Shown here: positions 15,834-22,424 of the stretch, piece after piece | Layout of the letters: every line of letters begins with the position of its first letter | How positions within the stretch are numbered: position 1 is the stretch's first letter | IMG/VR virus record: IMGVR_UViG_3300037247_001518 | Location: 1 to 22,861 of that record | Origin: a virus | DNA: 22,861 bases | Strand: one strand, 5' to 3' | Notes under the pieces: generated by a model | Told to the model about the DNA's origin: nothing | What the model saw: the letters and a program-made list of their open reading frames with translations, nothing else | Database searches by the model: none | Program-made: the position numbers and the translations under genes

Positions 15834-15982
15834 TTCAGACCGTCGACCTCGACTGGGTCCCTGAGATCGCCGACGAGGCCGTCGATCTGATCCGGTTCCT
15901 CCTCGTCGAGCATTTCTGGAGGACCCTCGCGGTCCTCATCGTCATCGCCCTCGCGGTCGTCATGAAGGGGAGGCGGAGGTGA
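15830..15982 (+). CDS. 50-residue single-span membrane microprotein
   Basis: A TTG start at 15830 overlaps the previous stop (TTGA) and has GGAGG at 15817-15821 or nearby at a suitable distance. The product begins MIQTVDLDWVPEIADEAVDL and has an acidic N-terminal half of about 27 residues, one hydrophobic span (WRTLAVLIVIALAVVM) and a basic end (KGRRR). By the positive-inside rule the C-terminus would be cytoplasmic. Its stop overlaps the start of the hub gene (GTGA, 15979-15982). It is too short for most annotation cut-offs, but the double overlap, ribosome binding site and codon use all support it. No family is recognised. Confidence 0.75.
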   Translation: MIQTVDLDWVPEIADEAVDLIRFLLVEHFWRTLAVLIVIALAVVMKGRRR

Positions 15983-18597
15983 GTCACTCGTTCAATGCGA
16001 ACTGGATCGCGGCGACGGAGTCGGGGGCCCTCCTCCCGACCTACTTCATTCGGATCGAAGGGATCGACGACAAACAGTTCTCGACCGCGCCGATCCGGGG
16101 CGCGACCCGTGACACCCGGGTCCTCCTCGAAGTCCCCGATTCGGTCGGTCAGGTCATCGATCAACTCCGAGGGAAGTCCTCTCTCTCGATCACGAAGATC
16201 CTCCTCGTCGATCACGCTGACGACCTGACGACCATCTTCGCGGTTCAGCGGCCCGGCTCGGTCATCAACACGACGGTCAATCGCGAGATTCAACTCTTCT
16301 CGGGGTACATGACCCTCGACGAGACCGACTACGAGGAGATCGCCCGAGGACAGATCGCGACCCTCAAACTCCGCCCCGACGAGAAGACCTACGAACTCAG
16401 GATCGTCGACGAGAAGAGGGGGCAGGACGAGGACGTGATGACGAACGCCGACGCCGGGTCTCTCCAGAGAGTCGCGACGATCATCACCGGGGCGGTCTCT
16501 TCGGGCGAGGAGTTCGTGAACATTCTCGACATCAACGGCGTCGACGTCGAGGACTTCTTCTTCATCGGCCCGAACCTGAACGGGGACGAGGAGAGGGTCG
16601 AGGTCAGGTCGATCGTCGGGAGCCGGATCCGCCTCCTCGACCCTCTCGTCTTCTCGTATGAGGTCGGGTCCGAGTTCCGATGGGGGACGACCATCATCGA
16701 GGGGAACCCCGTGAACATCCTGTTCTCGATCCTCCTCGGGAAGTTCGACGACCCCGCGTTCCCTCTCGACTTCGTCAGGGGTCTCCCGACCGGGCTCGAC
16801 ATCCCCGCCGCCCGCCTCGTCTCGGCCGACTTCATCCGGGAACGGGACTACTGGCACGGCGACGAGGTCTGGAGGCTGGAGTTCAAGAGGGAGACTCGCG
16901 GCCTCAACCTCCTCGAACGGGTGTTTTATCGGTTCCTCGGATACCCGACGATCGCCCTCGACGGTCGAGGCTCCTTCCGGATGTTCCATCCGGCGTTCGC
17001 GGAGGACGCCGTCCTCGGCCTGAAGAAACTCGGGAAGGCCGACGTCCTGTCGTGGAAATGGGAGCGGGCCCATAAACTTCACGTCAACCGGGTCGAGATG
17101 GGAGTCGACGACGACCTTGAGTCGAACGAGCCCGGGTTCATCGAGGTGATCGAAGACCTTCAGGATCAGGCCGACTCGAAGGAGACGGTCATCATCGAGG
17201 AGGAGGGGACGGGATTCCGGACAGGACTTCGAGGCGTTCGCCTCGCACAGGAGAGGGGGGAGATAATCCTCGCCCGCCTGAACCCTCCGCCCGATCAACT
17301 GAGGCTCGACGTCTCGACGACTCACCGGGAGATCGAGGTCGGTCAGGTCGTCGAACTCACTCACCCGAACATCCCGAACCGGCGGACAGGGCAACGCGGC
17401 CTCGCCGACGAACGGCTGGAGGTGGTCGGGAGGAACGAGGCCTTCGGGAAGTCCTCCGTCGAACTCCTCCTTCAGGACGCGAATTACGAGAGGCCCGCCT
17501 TCATCGGCGACGACGTGAAGGATCTCCTCTTCATCAACTTCACCGACATCTCGGAATCAGAAGGGTTCTTTTTTTACGAGGACTATGAACTCGACGACTA
17601 TCCTCAGACAGGGTTCGGGGTCAACTCCGACATCACCCTCGGATGGCTCGGGACTCCGACGATGACCTCCTTCGACCGCGACGTTCAGGCCGACGAACGG
17701 AAGGACTCCGGGGTTATCGTGACCGGACAATTTCAGGCGAGGCGGTTTCAGATCGACGTCCCGAACGGAGTCTATACTCTCCGCCTGATCGCCGGAGACC
17801 CGTCGAACGCTCACGGCCCGATGACCTGTCGGGCGAACGGCGTCACCTTCTGGAGTGTGGCCTCGCTGGCGGCCGACGAGTACCTCGACGTCTGGAAACT
17901 CATCACGGTCACGGACGGGACGATCGTGATCAATATGTCGGTTCCGTCGGGCGGGACGACGTCGGTTCTGAACGCGATCAATCTGAGTGACGACTATGAC
18001 GGTTACGACTCCGCGACGGACAATCAAAAGGAATACGCCCACATCGGGAGCGACCCGGCCGCGCCCGACCTGACCGACTTCGTCCGCCTGAACTTTCAGA
18101 CGCCGAGCGGATCGGGATTCGCCGGATACGACTCGAACTTGAACGTCATCTATCCGAACTTCGGACACGGCGTCGACGGGACGACCGTCCTCGGGTTCAC
18201 CGGGTCGGGGTCGGTGGTGTTCTTCAACGCCGACAACGTCGCCTCCCCAGACGAGCGATACGATACCGGGGTCTTCACGAACCCGGGACAGACGAGGGGG
18301 TTCCGGGTCGATGTCCCGAACGGGGTCTATATCGTCCGCGTCGTCGGCGGTCATGCGTTCGTAGTTATGGGCCCGGCGTTCCTGAAGATCAACGGCGCGA
18401 CGATCTGGAGTAACTCGATCATACCTCTCGCGACGTGGAACGATGTCACGACCGAGGTCAACGTCACGAACGCGAGGATTCAATTAGAACTCGGGGCGGT
18501 CGGGTCAGGACGATCGCCGATCAACTGGGTCCTCATTCAGAGAGTGGACGTCGGCGGCCTGTTCGACGACGACGGAAAACCCTACGGGATCACATAA
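15979..18597 (+). CDS. Tail hub / tail-tip protein with two C-terminal carbohydrate-binding-like domains
   Basis: The 872-residue protein starts at GTG 15979, with GGGGAGG ending five bases upstream. Residues 1 to about 510 look like a tail-tip hub: an opening TYFIRIEGIDD strand set, then a long beta-rich body (REIEVGQVVELTHPNIPNRR, VEVVGR-type strands). From about residue 515 two homologous domains follow, about 515-665 and 700-860. Both contain DVPNGVY(T/I) followed by R(L/V)(I/V)(A/G)G, a preceding RxDTGV-like strand, and an asparagine/glycine segment (RANGVTFW, KINGATIW). This is how malectin-like or similar beta-sandwich carbohydrate-binding domains read. A sugar-binding tail tip is therefore inferred; hub identity rests on size and position. 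Confidence 0.75.
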   Translation: MSHSFNANWIAATESGALLPTYFIRIEGIDDKQFSTAPIRGATRDTRVLLEVPDSVGQVIDQLRGKSSLSITKILLVDHADDLTTIFAVQRPGSVINTTVNREIQLFSGYMTLDETDYEEIARGQIATLKLRPDEKTYELRIVDEKRGQDEDVMTNADAGSLQRVATIITGAVSSGEEFVNILDINGVDVEDFFFIGPNLNGDEERVEVRSIVGSRIRLLDPLVFSYEVGSEFRWGTTIIEGNPVNILFSILLGKFDDPAFPLDFVRGLPTGLDIPAARLVSADFIRERDYWHGDEVWRLEFKRETRGLNLLERVFYRFLGYPTIALDGRGSFRMFHPAFAEDAVLGLKKLGKADVLSWKWERAHKLHVNRVEMGVDDDLESNEPGFIEVIEDLQDQADSKETVIIEEEGTGFRTGLRGVRLAQERGEIILARLNPPPDQLRLDVSTTHREIEVGQVVELTHPNIPNRRTGQRGLADERLEVVGRNEAFGKSSVELLLQDANYERPAFIGDDVKDLLFINFTDISESEGFFFYEDYELDDYPQTGFGVNSDITLGWLGTPTMTSFDRDVQADERKDSGVIVTGQFQARRFQIDVPNGVYTLRLIAGDPSNAHGPMTCRANGVTFWSVASLAADEYLDVWKLITVTDGTIVINMSVPSGGTTSVLNAINLSDDYDGYDSATDNQKEYAHIGSDPAAPDLTDFVRLNFQTPSGSGFAGYDSNLNVIYPNFGHGVDGTTVLGFTGSGSVVFFNADNVASPDERYDTGVFTNPGQTRGFRVDVPNGVYIVRVVGGHAFVVMGPAFLKINGATIWSNSIIPLATWNDVTTEVNVTNARIQLELGAVGSGRSPINWVLIQRVDVGGLFDDDGKPYGIT

Positions 18598-18606
18598 GGG
18601 GAAGAG

Positions 18607-19488
18607 ATGGCCGACTTCATCGAACTGACCGACGCGGAGACCGCCTTCAAGAAACCGATTCGACAGGCGCTCATGCGTAAGATTAAGGACGACTTCACGA
18701 ACCTGAACGCCCGCCTAAAGGAGGTCGAGGCCGGGACGAGGATCTTCGATCACTTCGCGAACGGTGTGGCTGGCGCGAGATCGTTCCCTCTGTGGTCGGT
18801 CAATGATGCGGGGTCTCCTATCGACTACATGAACGACGTCACCGCCGCGAGGAAGGGGCTCAACTGGATCCTCCTCGGTCGGACTGACGGCGCGTCGGGG
18901 GCGAACCCGGTCATCTCGAACGACGTCAAACCGCATTATTCGATCGCGAGAATGAACTCCGCCTCGACGTGGGGGAGTCTCGTCGGGACGGGCCGATGGA
19001 ACCTCGCCTTCTCGACGATCGGATTCCAGTTCGACAACGTCGTGAAGCCGATCATCTTTCGCGGTCACTTCCGGATGTCCGACACGAACCGGGGGATCTT
19101 CATCGGCCTCTACGGAACGCAGACCTTCAATCATCTCGACCCATCGAAGGACGGCGTCTATATTCAGCGGGTCGACGCGACCGACTGGAGGTTCGTGTCG
19201 GAGTTCTCGGGGTCGAGGACGAACGGCGCGACGTTCACGAAACCGGGAAATAACACATGGTTCGATGTCGAGGTCGAGTTCACCGACACGCCGGTCAACA
19301 AGGTCCTCACCCGGATCGCGAAGGACGGACAACCTCTCGCCCAGATCGACGACCTTCAGGCTGACCTCCCGATGACGGTTCCTCTGTTCCATATCTTCGG
19401 AGTCGATCATCAAGTCGTCGCCTCGAACGTATGGCTCGACGCCGATCACGCCGAATACCGGGCGGGCGACTACACCGAGGCGTCATGA
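18607..19488 (+). CDS. Probable tail fibre / receptor-binding protein
   Basis: The 293-residue protein has an N-terminal helical segment of about 45 residues (AFKKPIRQALMRKIKDDFTN, then LNARLKEVEAG) likely forming a trimeric coiled coil, followed by a beta-sandwich-like domain (IIFRGHFRMSDTNRGIFIGL, WFDVEVEFTDTPVNKVLTRI) that reads like a concanavalin/LamG-type jelly roll. Such architecture is usual for receptor-binding proteins. It starts nine bases after the hub stop with AAGGGGAAGAG upstream, and its stop overlaps the peptidase start (ATGA, 19485-19488). Sugar ligand and exact fold are not determinable here. Confidence 0.62.
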   Translation: MADFIELTDAETAFKKPIRQALMRKIKDDFTNLNARLKEVEAGTRIFDHFANGVAGARSFPLWSVNDAGSPIDYMNDVTAARKGLNWILLGRTDGASGANPVISNDVKPHYSIARMNSASTWGSLVGTGRWNLAFSTIGFQFDNVVKPIIFRGHFRMSDTNRGIFIGLYGTQTFNHLDPSKDGVYIQRVDATDWRFVSEFSGSRTNGATFTKPGNNTWFDVEVEFTDTPVNKVLTRIAKDGQPLAQIDDLQADLPMTVPLFHIFGVDHQVVASNVWLDADHAEYRAGDYTEAS

Positions 19489-19952
19489 TCCTCTCACCGA
19501 CTGGAGTCCTGACAATTCGCGGCCCTGACCCGATTGCCCCCGACGGCGGAGCGTTCGGCGCGACCCGGGCGAAGTGGGTCACGAAGAACGGGGTCAGGGT
19601 TCGCGAAGAATACGAACACAAGGGGACCGACTGGGTCCGGGCGATCTGGAGTCCGATGTACGCGCCGACCGACAGGGCGAAGATCAGGCGGGTCGGCTAC
19701 GCCTACATGAGGACGAAGACTCAGGTCGACCCGAGGTTTCACGTCATCGTCATCGAGTGGGATGAATGGTCGATCAAGTATCTGTATGTGTGGCCGAGGT
19801 TCCTCGCCGGTCGCATCCTGAAGAGGGGGGAGGTGTTCGGGTTCATGGAGGACCTGACGTCGAAGTATGAGAACGTCACTCCTCACGTTCACACCGAGGC
19901 GAGGTATCAGGGGGTCCTCGTCGATCCTGCGTCGATCATGGAGGCCGCCTGA
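19485..19952 (+). CDS. Divergent M23-family metallopeptidase, candidate endolysin
   Basis: The 155-residue protein shows the two zinc motifs of M23 (LytM/lysostaphin type) peptidases that cut peptidoglycan peptides: HxxxD at His45-Asp49 (EYEHKGTDW) and HxH at His134-His136 (TPHVHTEARYQG), the latter followed by VLVDP as in active family members. The segment that usually reads YxHL, carrying a catalytic His, reads YLYVWPRF here, so that His appears replaced. No signal peptide is present. ATGA overlap joins it to the fibre gene, and two small membrane proteins follow, which is a typical lysis cassette; a virion-bound role at the tail tip is the alternative. The start is the overlapping ATG, as the upstream extension lacks support. 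Confidence 0.75.
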   Translation: MILSPTGVLTIRGPDPIAPDGGAFGATRAKWVTKNGVRVREEYEHKGTDWVRAIWSPMYAPTDRAKIRRVGYAYMRTKTQVDPRFHVIVIEWDEWSIKYLYVWPRFLAGRILKRGEVFGFMEDLTSKYENVTPHVHTEARYQGVLVDPASIMEAA

Positions 19953-20240
19953 ATGAACGGAATCGCCGAGACCCTCACCATCGAAATTGTCAAGGCCGTC
20001 CCGGCCCTCGGCGTTCTCGCGTGGATCGTTCATCGGTTCCTCGCACACCTGAAGGAGAAGGCCCTCGTCGACAAACAGATCGCCGAGGCGTGTCACACCG
20101 TCATCGAGAAGTCGACGACGGCGGTGAACGAGAACTCGAAGGTCATCGGCGGGGCCGTCAAGGTCATGGAGACGTCGAGCGGCGTCATGCTGAAAGTCGA
20201 AGAGATCGTTCGTCACTGTCAGAGAGGAGGTCAGTCATGA
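19953..20240 (+). CDS. Small membrane protein, holin-like candidate
   Basis: The 95-residue protein starts immediately after the peptidase stop. It has one hydrophobic span near residues 10-31 (IVKAVPALGVLAWIVHRFLA) followed by a charged helical region with heptad-like character (HLKEKALVDKQIAEACHTVI, then EKSTTAVNENSK). One membrane span plus coiled coil is seen in several phage holin or holin-accessory families. The stop overlaps the next ATG (ATGA, 20237-20240). Assignment as holin is inferred from lysis-cassette position. Confidence 0.65.
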   Translation: MNGIAETLTIEIVKAVPALGVLAWIVHRFLAHLKEKALVDKQIAEACHTVIEKSTTAVNENSKVIGGAVKVMETSSGVMLKVEEIVRHCQRGGQS

Positions 20241-20428
20241 TCAGAGGAATCGTTTACAAGTTGCTCCGGGGAACACTGGCGTCAGGGGCGGCCGTCGCCC
20301 TGACGATGTTGACCGCGAGTCCGTTCGGATGGGTCGCCGTCCCGATCATCACGGCCCTCGGGAAGGCGATTCGCGTTCGTCTGGAGAAGGCGGGGAAGAA
20401 GGACCTCGTCAAGTGGGTCGTCATCTAA
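20237..20428 (+). CDS. 63-residue membrane protein, second holin-like candidate
   Basis: The gene begins at an ATG overlapping the previous stop with AGAGGAGG at 20223-20230, six bases upstream. The product reads MIRGIVYKLLRGTLASGAAV and continues ALTMLTASPFGWVAVPIITA, giving one long or two short hydrophobic spans between residues 13 and 42, then a basic end (RVRLEKAGKKDLVKWVVI). Small size, membrane segment and basic C-terminus fit a holin. Which of this and the previous protein makes the hole, and which modulates it, cannot be told from sequence. Confidence 0.65.
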   Translation: MIRGIVYKLLRGTLASGAAVALTMLTASPFGWVAVPIITALGKAIRVRLEKAGKKDLVKWVVI

Positions 20429-20430
20429 GG

Positions 20431-20470
20431 TTTGATTATCTCGACCTCAAATGAGGTAGAGAAAATCAAG
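20431..20470. promoter_or_regulatory. AT-rich 17-bp imperfect hairpin upstream of the outer-membrane protein gene
   Basis: Bases 20432-20448 pair with 20453-20469 at 15 of 17 positions around an AAAT loop; T20431 and G20470 add a wobble. It is clearly AT-richer than its surroundings and abuts the GGGAGG Shine-Dalgarno of the next gene (20470-20475). No T-tract follows on either strand. It may be an operator, a translational control hairpin or a weak transcription barrier; I could not find a convincing promoter in it. Confidence 0.65.
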
Positions 20471-20480
20471 GGAGGGTTCG

Positions 20481-20972
20481 ATGAAGAGATCGTTCATGAA
20501 GTGGGGCCTCGCGTTCACGATCGGGGCCCTTCTGTTCACACCCGCCGTCGCCGAACGCGAACAGGAACTATCGTTCGGCCTCGATGGCGTCGTCTTCGAC
20601 AATAATGACAACCGGCTCGACCTCGCCCTCGAATGGCGTCTCCCTCTGGGGCGACTGTTCTCTCTGGGCCCGGTCCTGAACTGGAGTCAGGTCAAGGTCG
20701 ACCACGACAAGGCCTCTGTCTTCGGCCTCGGCGCGGTCGGGCGGTTCATCCTCGGAGGAGAGGGAACTCACTTCTATTTCTCGGCCGAGGCGGTGAAACT
20801 CTTCGAGGATCAGGAGGGGTACTTCGTCGCGCCCGGGTTCGGCGGCGTCCTCGGGGGCGATAACTTCTTCGTCGACCTCGGGATCGACCGACCGTTCAGG
20901 GGCGACACGGGCGACTCTCTCGCCTCGGATGATTCGTGGAGGACCCGCGCCCGCCTCGGGATCCGGTTCTGA
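20481..20972 (+). CDS. Small outer-membrane beta-barrel protein with signal peptide
   Basis: The 163-residue protein starts with a clear Sec signal peptide (MKRSFMKWGLAFTIGALLFT) and a signal peptidase I site AVA at residues 22-24, giving a mature chain of about 139 residues. That chain alternates polar and hydrophobic residues in strands (RLDLALEWRLPL, THFYFSAEAVKLF, NFFVDLGIDRPF) and ends TRARLGIRF with a terminal Phe, the established C-terminal signal of outer-membrane barrels. Size fits an eight-stranded barrel such as Lom, Ail or OmpX. It lies between a hairpin (20431-20470) and a terminator (21015-21058), the layout of a moron gene. A surface-modifying or superinfection role is inferred; a direct function in lysis is the alternative. 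Confidence 0.8.
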   Translation: MKRSFMKWGLAFTIGALLFTPAVAEREQELSFGLDGVVFDNNDNRLDLALEWRLPLGRLFSLGPVLNWSQVKVDHDKASVFGLGAVGRFILGGEGTHFYFSAEAVKLFEDQEGYFVAPGFGGVLGGDNFFVDLGIDRPFRGDTGDSLASDDSWRTRARLGIRF

Positions 20973-21014
20973 GGTGAAGGTCGGCGTTAGGGGACCCTCC
21001 CGCCGGCTGACACG

Positions 21015-21058
21015 CCCGGCCCCGTGATCGTACCGGCGCGGGGCCGGGTTCGTGTTAT
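21015..21058 (+). terminator. Rho-independent terminator of the rightward late operon
   Basis: Bases 21015-21024 (cccggccccg) pair perfectly with 21039-21048 (cggggccggg) around a 14-base loop. TTCGTGTTAT follows, a moderately T-rich run. It is the first strong hairpin after the last + strand gene. Confidence 0.75.
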
Positions 21059-21081
21059 CCTCGCCTCGTCTGATGTCACGG

Positions 21082-21134
21082 CGACAAAGACAAGAACGCC
21101 CCGGGAGGGCCAGCTACCCGCCCCGGGGCGTTCT
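21082..21134 (-). terminator. Rho-independent terminator of the leftward operon
   Basis: Bases 21093-21105 (agaacgccccggg) pair perfectly over 13 positions with 21122-21134 (cccggggcgttct). Read on the - strand, the stem is followed by TGTCTTTGTC, giving a T-rich tail continuous with the TTCT of the stem. It lies 33 bases past the stop of the last leftward gene. Confidence 0.8.
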
Positions 21135-21135
21135 C

Positions 21136-21177
21136 CCGTCGGTCAGGGAAGGAGGTCGCCTTGACCCTTACCGACGG
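21136..21177 (-). promoter_or_regulatory. 3'-UTR hairpin whose loop is complementary to the operon's ribosome binding sites
   Basis: Bases 21136-21148 pair with 21165-21177 at 12 of 13 positions, with a 16-base loop (21149-21164). The stem includes the TAA stop of the last leftward gene. On the - strand the loop reads TCAAGGCGACCTCCTT, which is complementary at 15 of 16 positions to AAGGAGGTCGCCATGA at the start of the first leftward gene. Antisense regulation is a hypothesis. Confidence 0.6.
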
Positions 21178-21458
21178 AACGCTTTCGCCTCGACGACCAT
21201 CTTCACCGAACCCGACACGACCCGCGACTTCATCGCCCGGACACAGGTCGGACAGAGTTTCCGGAACCTGACATCGGGGATGAAGTCGAAAAGGTCGACC
21301 CGCCTCTCGGACATAGCGCGGCCGCAGAACGACCACACCATCGGGCCCGAGATGACCGACACCGGGTCGCGACTTCGACGCTGAGTCATCGCCTCAGAGA
21401 CCGCGTGGAGGCTCATCCCGAAGAGGCCGATCACTCCCCACCTCGCCCGGCCCTTCAT
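21168..21458 (-). CDS. Small Cys-containing early protein, unknown
   Basis: The 96-residue product is read leftward from an ATG that overlaps the stop of the preceding gene (ATGA) and has GGGAGG six bases upstream. The N-terminus is short and hydrophobic (GVIGLFGMSLHAV). The second half has Cys45 (SFCGRA) and Cys69/Cys72 (KLCPTCVRAM), suggesting a partial zinc-knuckle, though a fourth ligand is not obvious. I do not recognise a family. It is last in the leftward operon; its stop codon is inside a hairpin stem. Confidence 0.7.
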   Translation of the reverse strand: MKGRARWGVIGLFGMSLHAVSEAMTQRRSRDPVSVISGPMVWSFCGRAMSERRVDLFDFIPDVRFRKLCPTCVRAMKSRVVSGSVKMVVEAKAFRR

Positions 21459-22165
21459 GACCGACCTCCCGACAGGATCGACCGCTGGAAAATCCGAAGA
21501 CCCTTGATCTCTCGAACCCCTTCGCGGATCGCACCGTTGACCGCCTTCGGGTCGAGGAGGAGATACACCGCCGGGACCTTGTTGATATTCTCGACCTCGA
21601 ACGTCCACACCTTCCGGACCGTCGCCTTCGACCTCGGCGTCTCGATCGTCGTGACCGGGACGGGCGGGAGGATGATCGGGCTCTCGTCCTTGACCGCCTC
21701 GGCCTCCAGTTCCGCGAGTTCGGTCGACTCCTCCTCGGTGAACCCGGCCTCGATGGCCTCCGCCTCCGCCGTCTTCCGGGCCTCCTCCGCCTCGGCCTCG
21801 GCCTTCACGCGGGCCTCCTCGACCTTCCGGCGATGTTCCTCGCGGGCGAGGCGTTCGACCTCCGCCGTATAATCGAGGATGTCCTTCTTGACGACCCCTT
21901 CGAGACGGGCGAGTTCGACGGCGAGAGGCCTGACCCCGGCGTTAATGAAGAGGACATGATCGTTCAGGGGCTTGACGAGGGAGACCCTCATCGCCTCGAC
22001 CCTCTTCTTCCGGGCGAGGATCAGGCCGAGGACGTCGGTCCCGACGGCGACAGACGCCGCGTCGAAGACGCGGAGGTCGTGGACCTTGTCCGTCAGGAGA
22101 CCGATACCCGTTCGGATCTCGTCGATCTCTTCCTGTTCGTGAATTGCGATCGCTCCTTCACTCAT
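21455..22165 (-). CDS. Coiled-coil phage protein (DUF1351-like), unknown role
   Basis: The 236-residue protein begins MSEGAIAIHEQEEIDEIRTG. The start is fixed by AAGGAGG six bases upstream; an open extension to 22312 overlaps the previous gene and is rejected. Residues about 95-180 form a long charged coiled coil (ARLEGVVKKDILDYTAEVER, REEHRRKVEEARVKAEAEAE). The C-terminal 75 residues read VRKVWTFEVENINKVPAVYL and AIREGVREIKGLRIF, a pattern I associate with a common family of phage coiled-coil proteins often encoded near single-strand annealing proteins. A recombination-linked role is possible but not demonstrated here. Confidence 0.72.
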   Translation of the reverse strand: MSEGAIAIHEQEEIDEIRTGIGLLTDKVHDLRVFDAASVAVGTDVLGLILARKKRVEAMRVSLVKPLNDHVLFINAGVRPLAVELARLEGVVKKDILDYTAEVERLAREEHRRKVEEARVKAEAEAEEARKTAEAEAIEAGFTEEESTELAELEAEAVKDESPIILPPVPVTTIETPRSKATVRKVWTFEVENINKVPAVYLLLDPKAVNGAIREGVREIKGLRIFQRSILSGGRS

Positions 22166-22178
22166 GACGACCTCCTTT

Positions 22179-22424
22179 TTATCTGAGAAACAAACACTCG
22201 AACGCCTCGTTCTGGTAGAACTCCGCCGAGGTCGAGGCGAAGATCGTTCCCGACTCGTTTCGACCGATACTCCAGATCCATGATTCGGTTTCGGCGTCAC
22301 AATAATCGACATACTCGACGAACCGGGCTAGCTGAAACCGGCCGCCACCTAGAGATGATCCCTCCTTCCGAACATCGAGACAATCTCCCGACTTCAACTT
22401 CTCCTCCATGCGGAGATTCCTCAT
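22179..22424 (-). CDS. Small conserved-looking phage protein, unknown
   Basis: The 81-residue protein starts at an ATG overlapping the preceding stop (ATGA, 22424-22421) with AAGGAGGTCGTC directly before it. It reads MRNLRMEEKLKSGDCLDVRK and ends AEFYQNEAFECLFLR, preceded by WIWSIGRNESGTIFAST. The WIWSIGR ... FYQN ... ECLxLR ending is one I recall from many small uncharacterised phage proteins, mostly of proteobacterial phages; I cannot give a function. Two Cys (15 and 42) plus Cys78 are scattered rather than paired. Confidence 0.72.
   Translation of the reverse strand: MRNLRMEEKLKSGDCLDVRKEGSSLGGGRFQLARFVEYVDYCDAETESWIWSIGRNESGTIFASTSAEFYQNEAFECLFLR

Larger units (their letters stand above)
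20973..21167. other. Non-coding convergent junction
   Basis: No credible gene is seen in these 195 bases. They hold, in order, a + strand terminator hairpin (21015-21058), a T-rich (on the - strand) stretch, a - strand terminator hairpin (21093-21134) and most of a third hairpin (21136-21177). Late rightward and leftward operons meet here. Confidence 0.8.

Noticed and set aside
15835-17394. 519-codon - strand open frame under the hub gene
   Set aside because: Antisense shadow of the hub gene, same codon-bias effect, no recognisable protein features.
11552-19488. Search for tail sheath or baseplate wedge genes (myovirus)
   Set aside because: None recognised; the tube, G/GT, tape measure and hub arrangement fits a non-contractile tail.
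20432-20466. TTGATT followed by TAGAGA or GAAAAT as a promoter for the barrel gene
   Set aside because: Spacing is 19 or 23 bases with poor -10 matches; the hairpin explains the sequence better.
21039-21070. GGGTTCGTGTTATCC resembling a tRNA T-loop
   Set aside because: No acceptor or anticodon arms can be drawn; the GGG is part of the terminator stem.
21161-21271. A 36-codon TTG-start frame on the + strand behind AAGGAGGTCGCC
   Set aside because: The ribosome binding site looks good, but the frame is antisense to the coupled - strand gene at 21168-21458, uses codons unlike the rest, and the Shine-Dalgarno copy is better explained as the complement of the - strand hairpin loop. It remains a weak alternative.
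21052-21872. Two + strand frames (21052-21384, 21405-21872)
   Set aside because: The - strand genes there have ATGA overlaps and good ribosome binding sites; the + frames run through terminators or have low-complexity Ser/Arg content.
22166-22312. N-terminal extension of the coiled-coil gene to 22312
   Set aside because: It would overlap the 22179-22424 gene almost entirely and lacks a ribosome binding site; AAGGAGG sits directly before the ATG at 22165.
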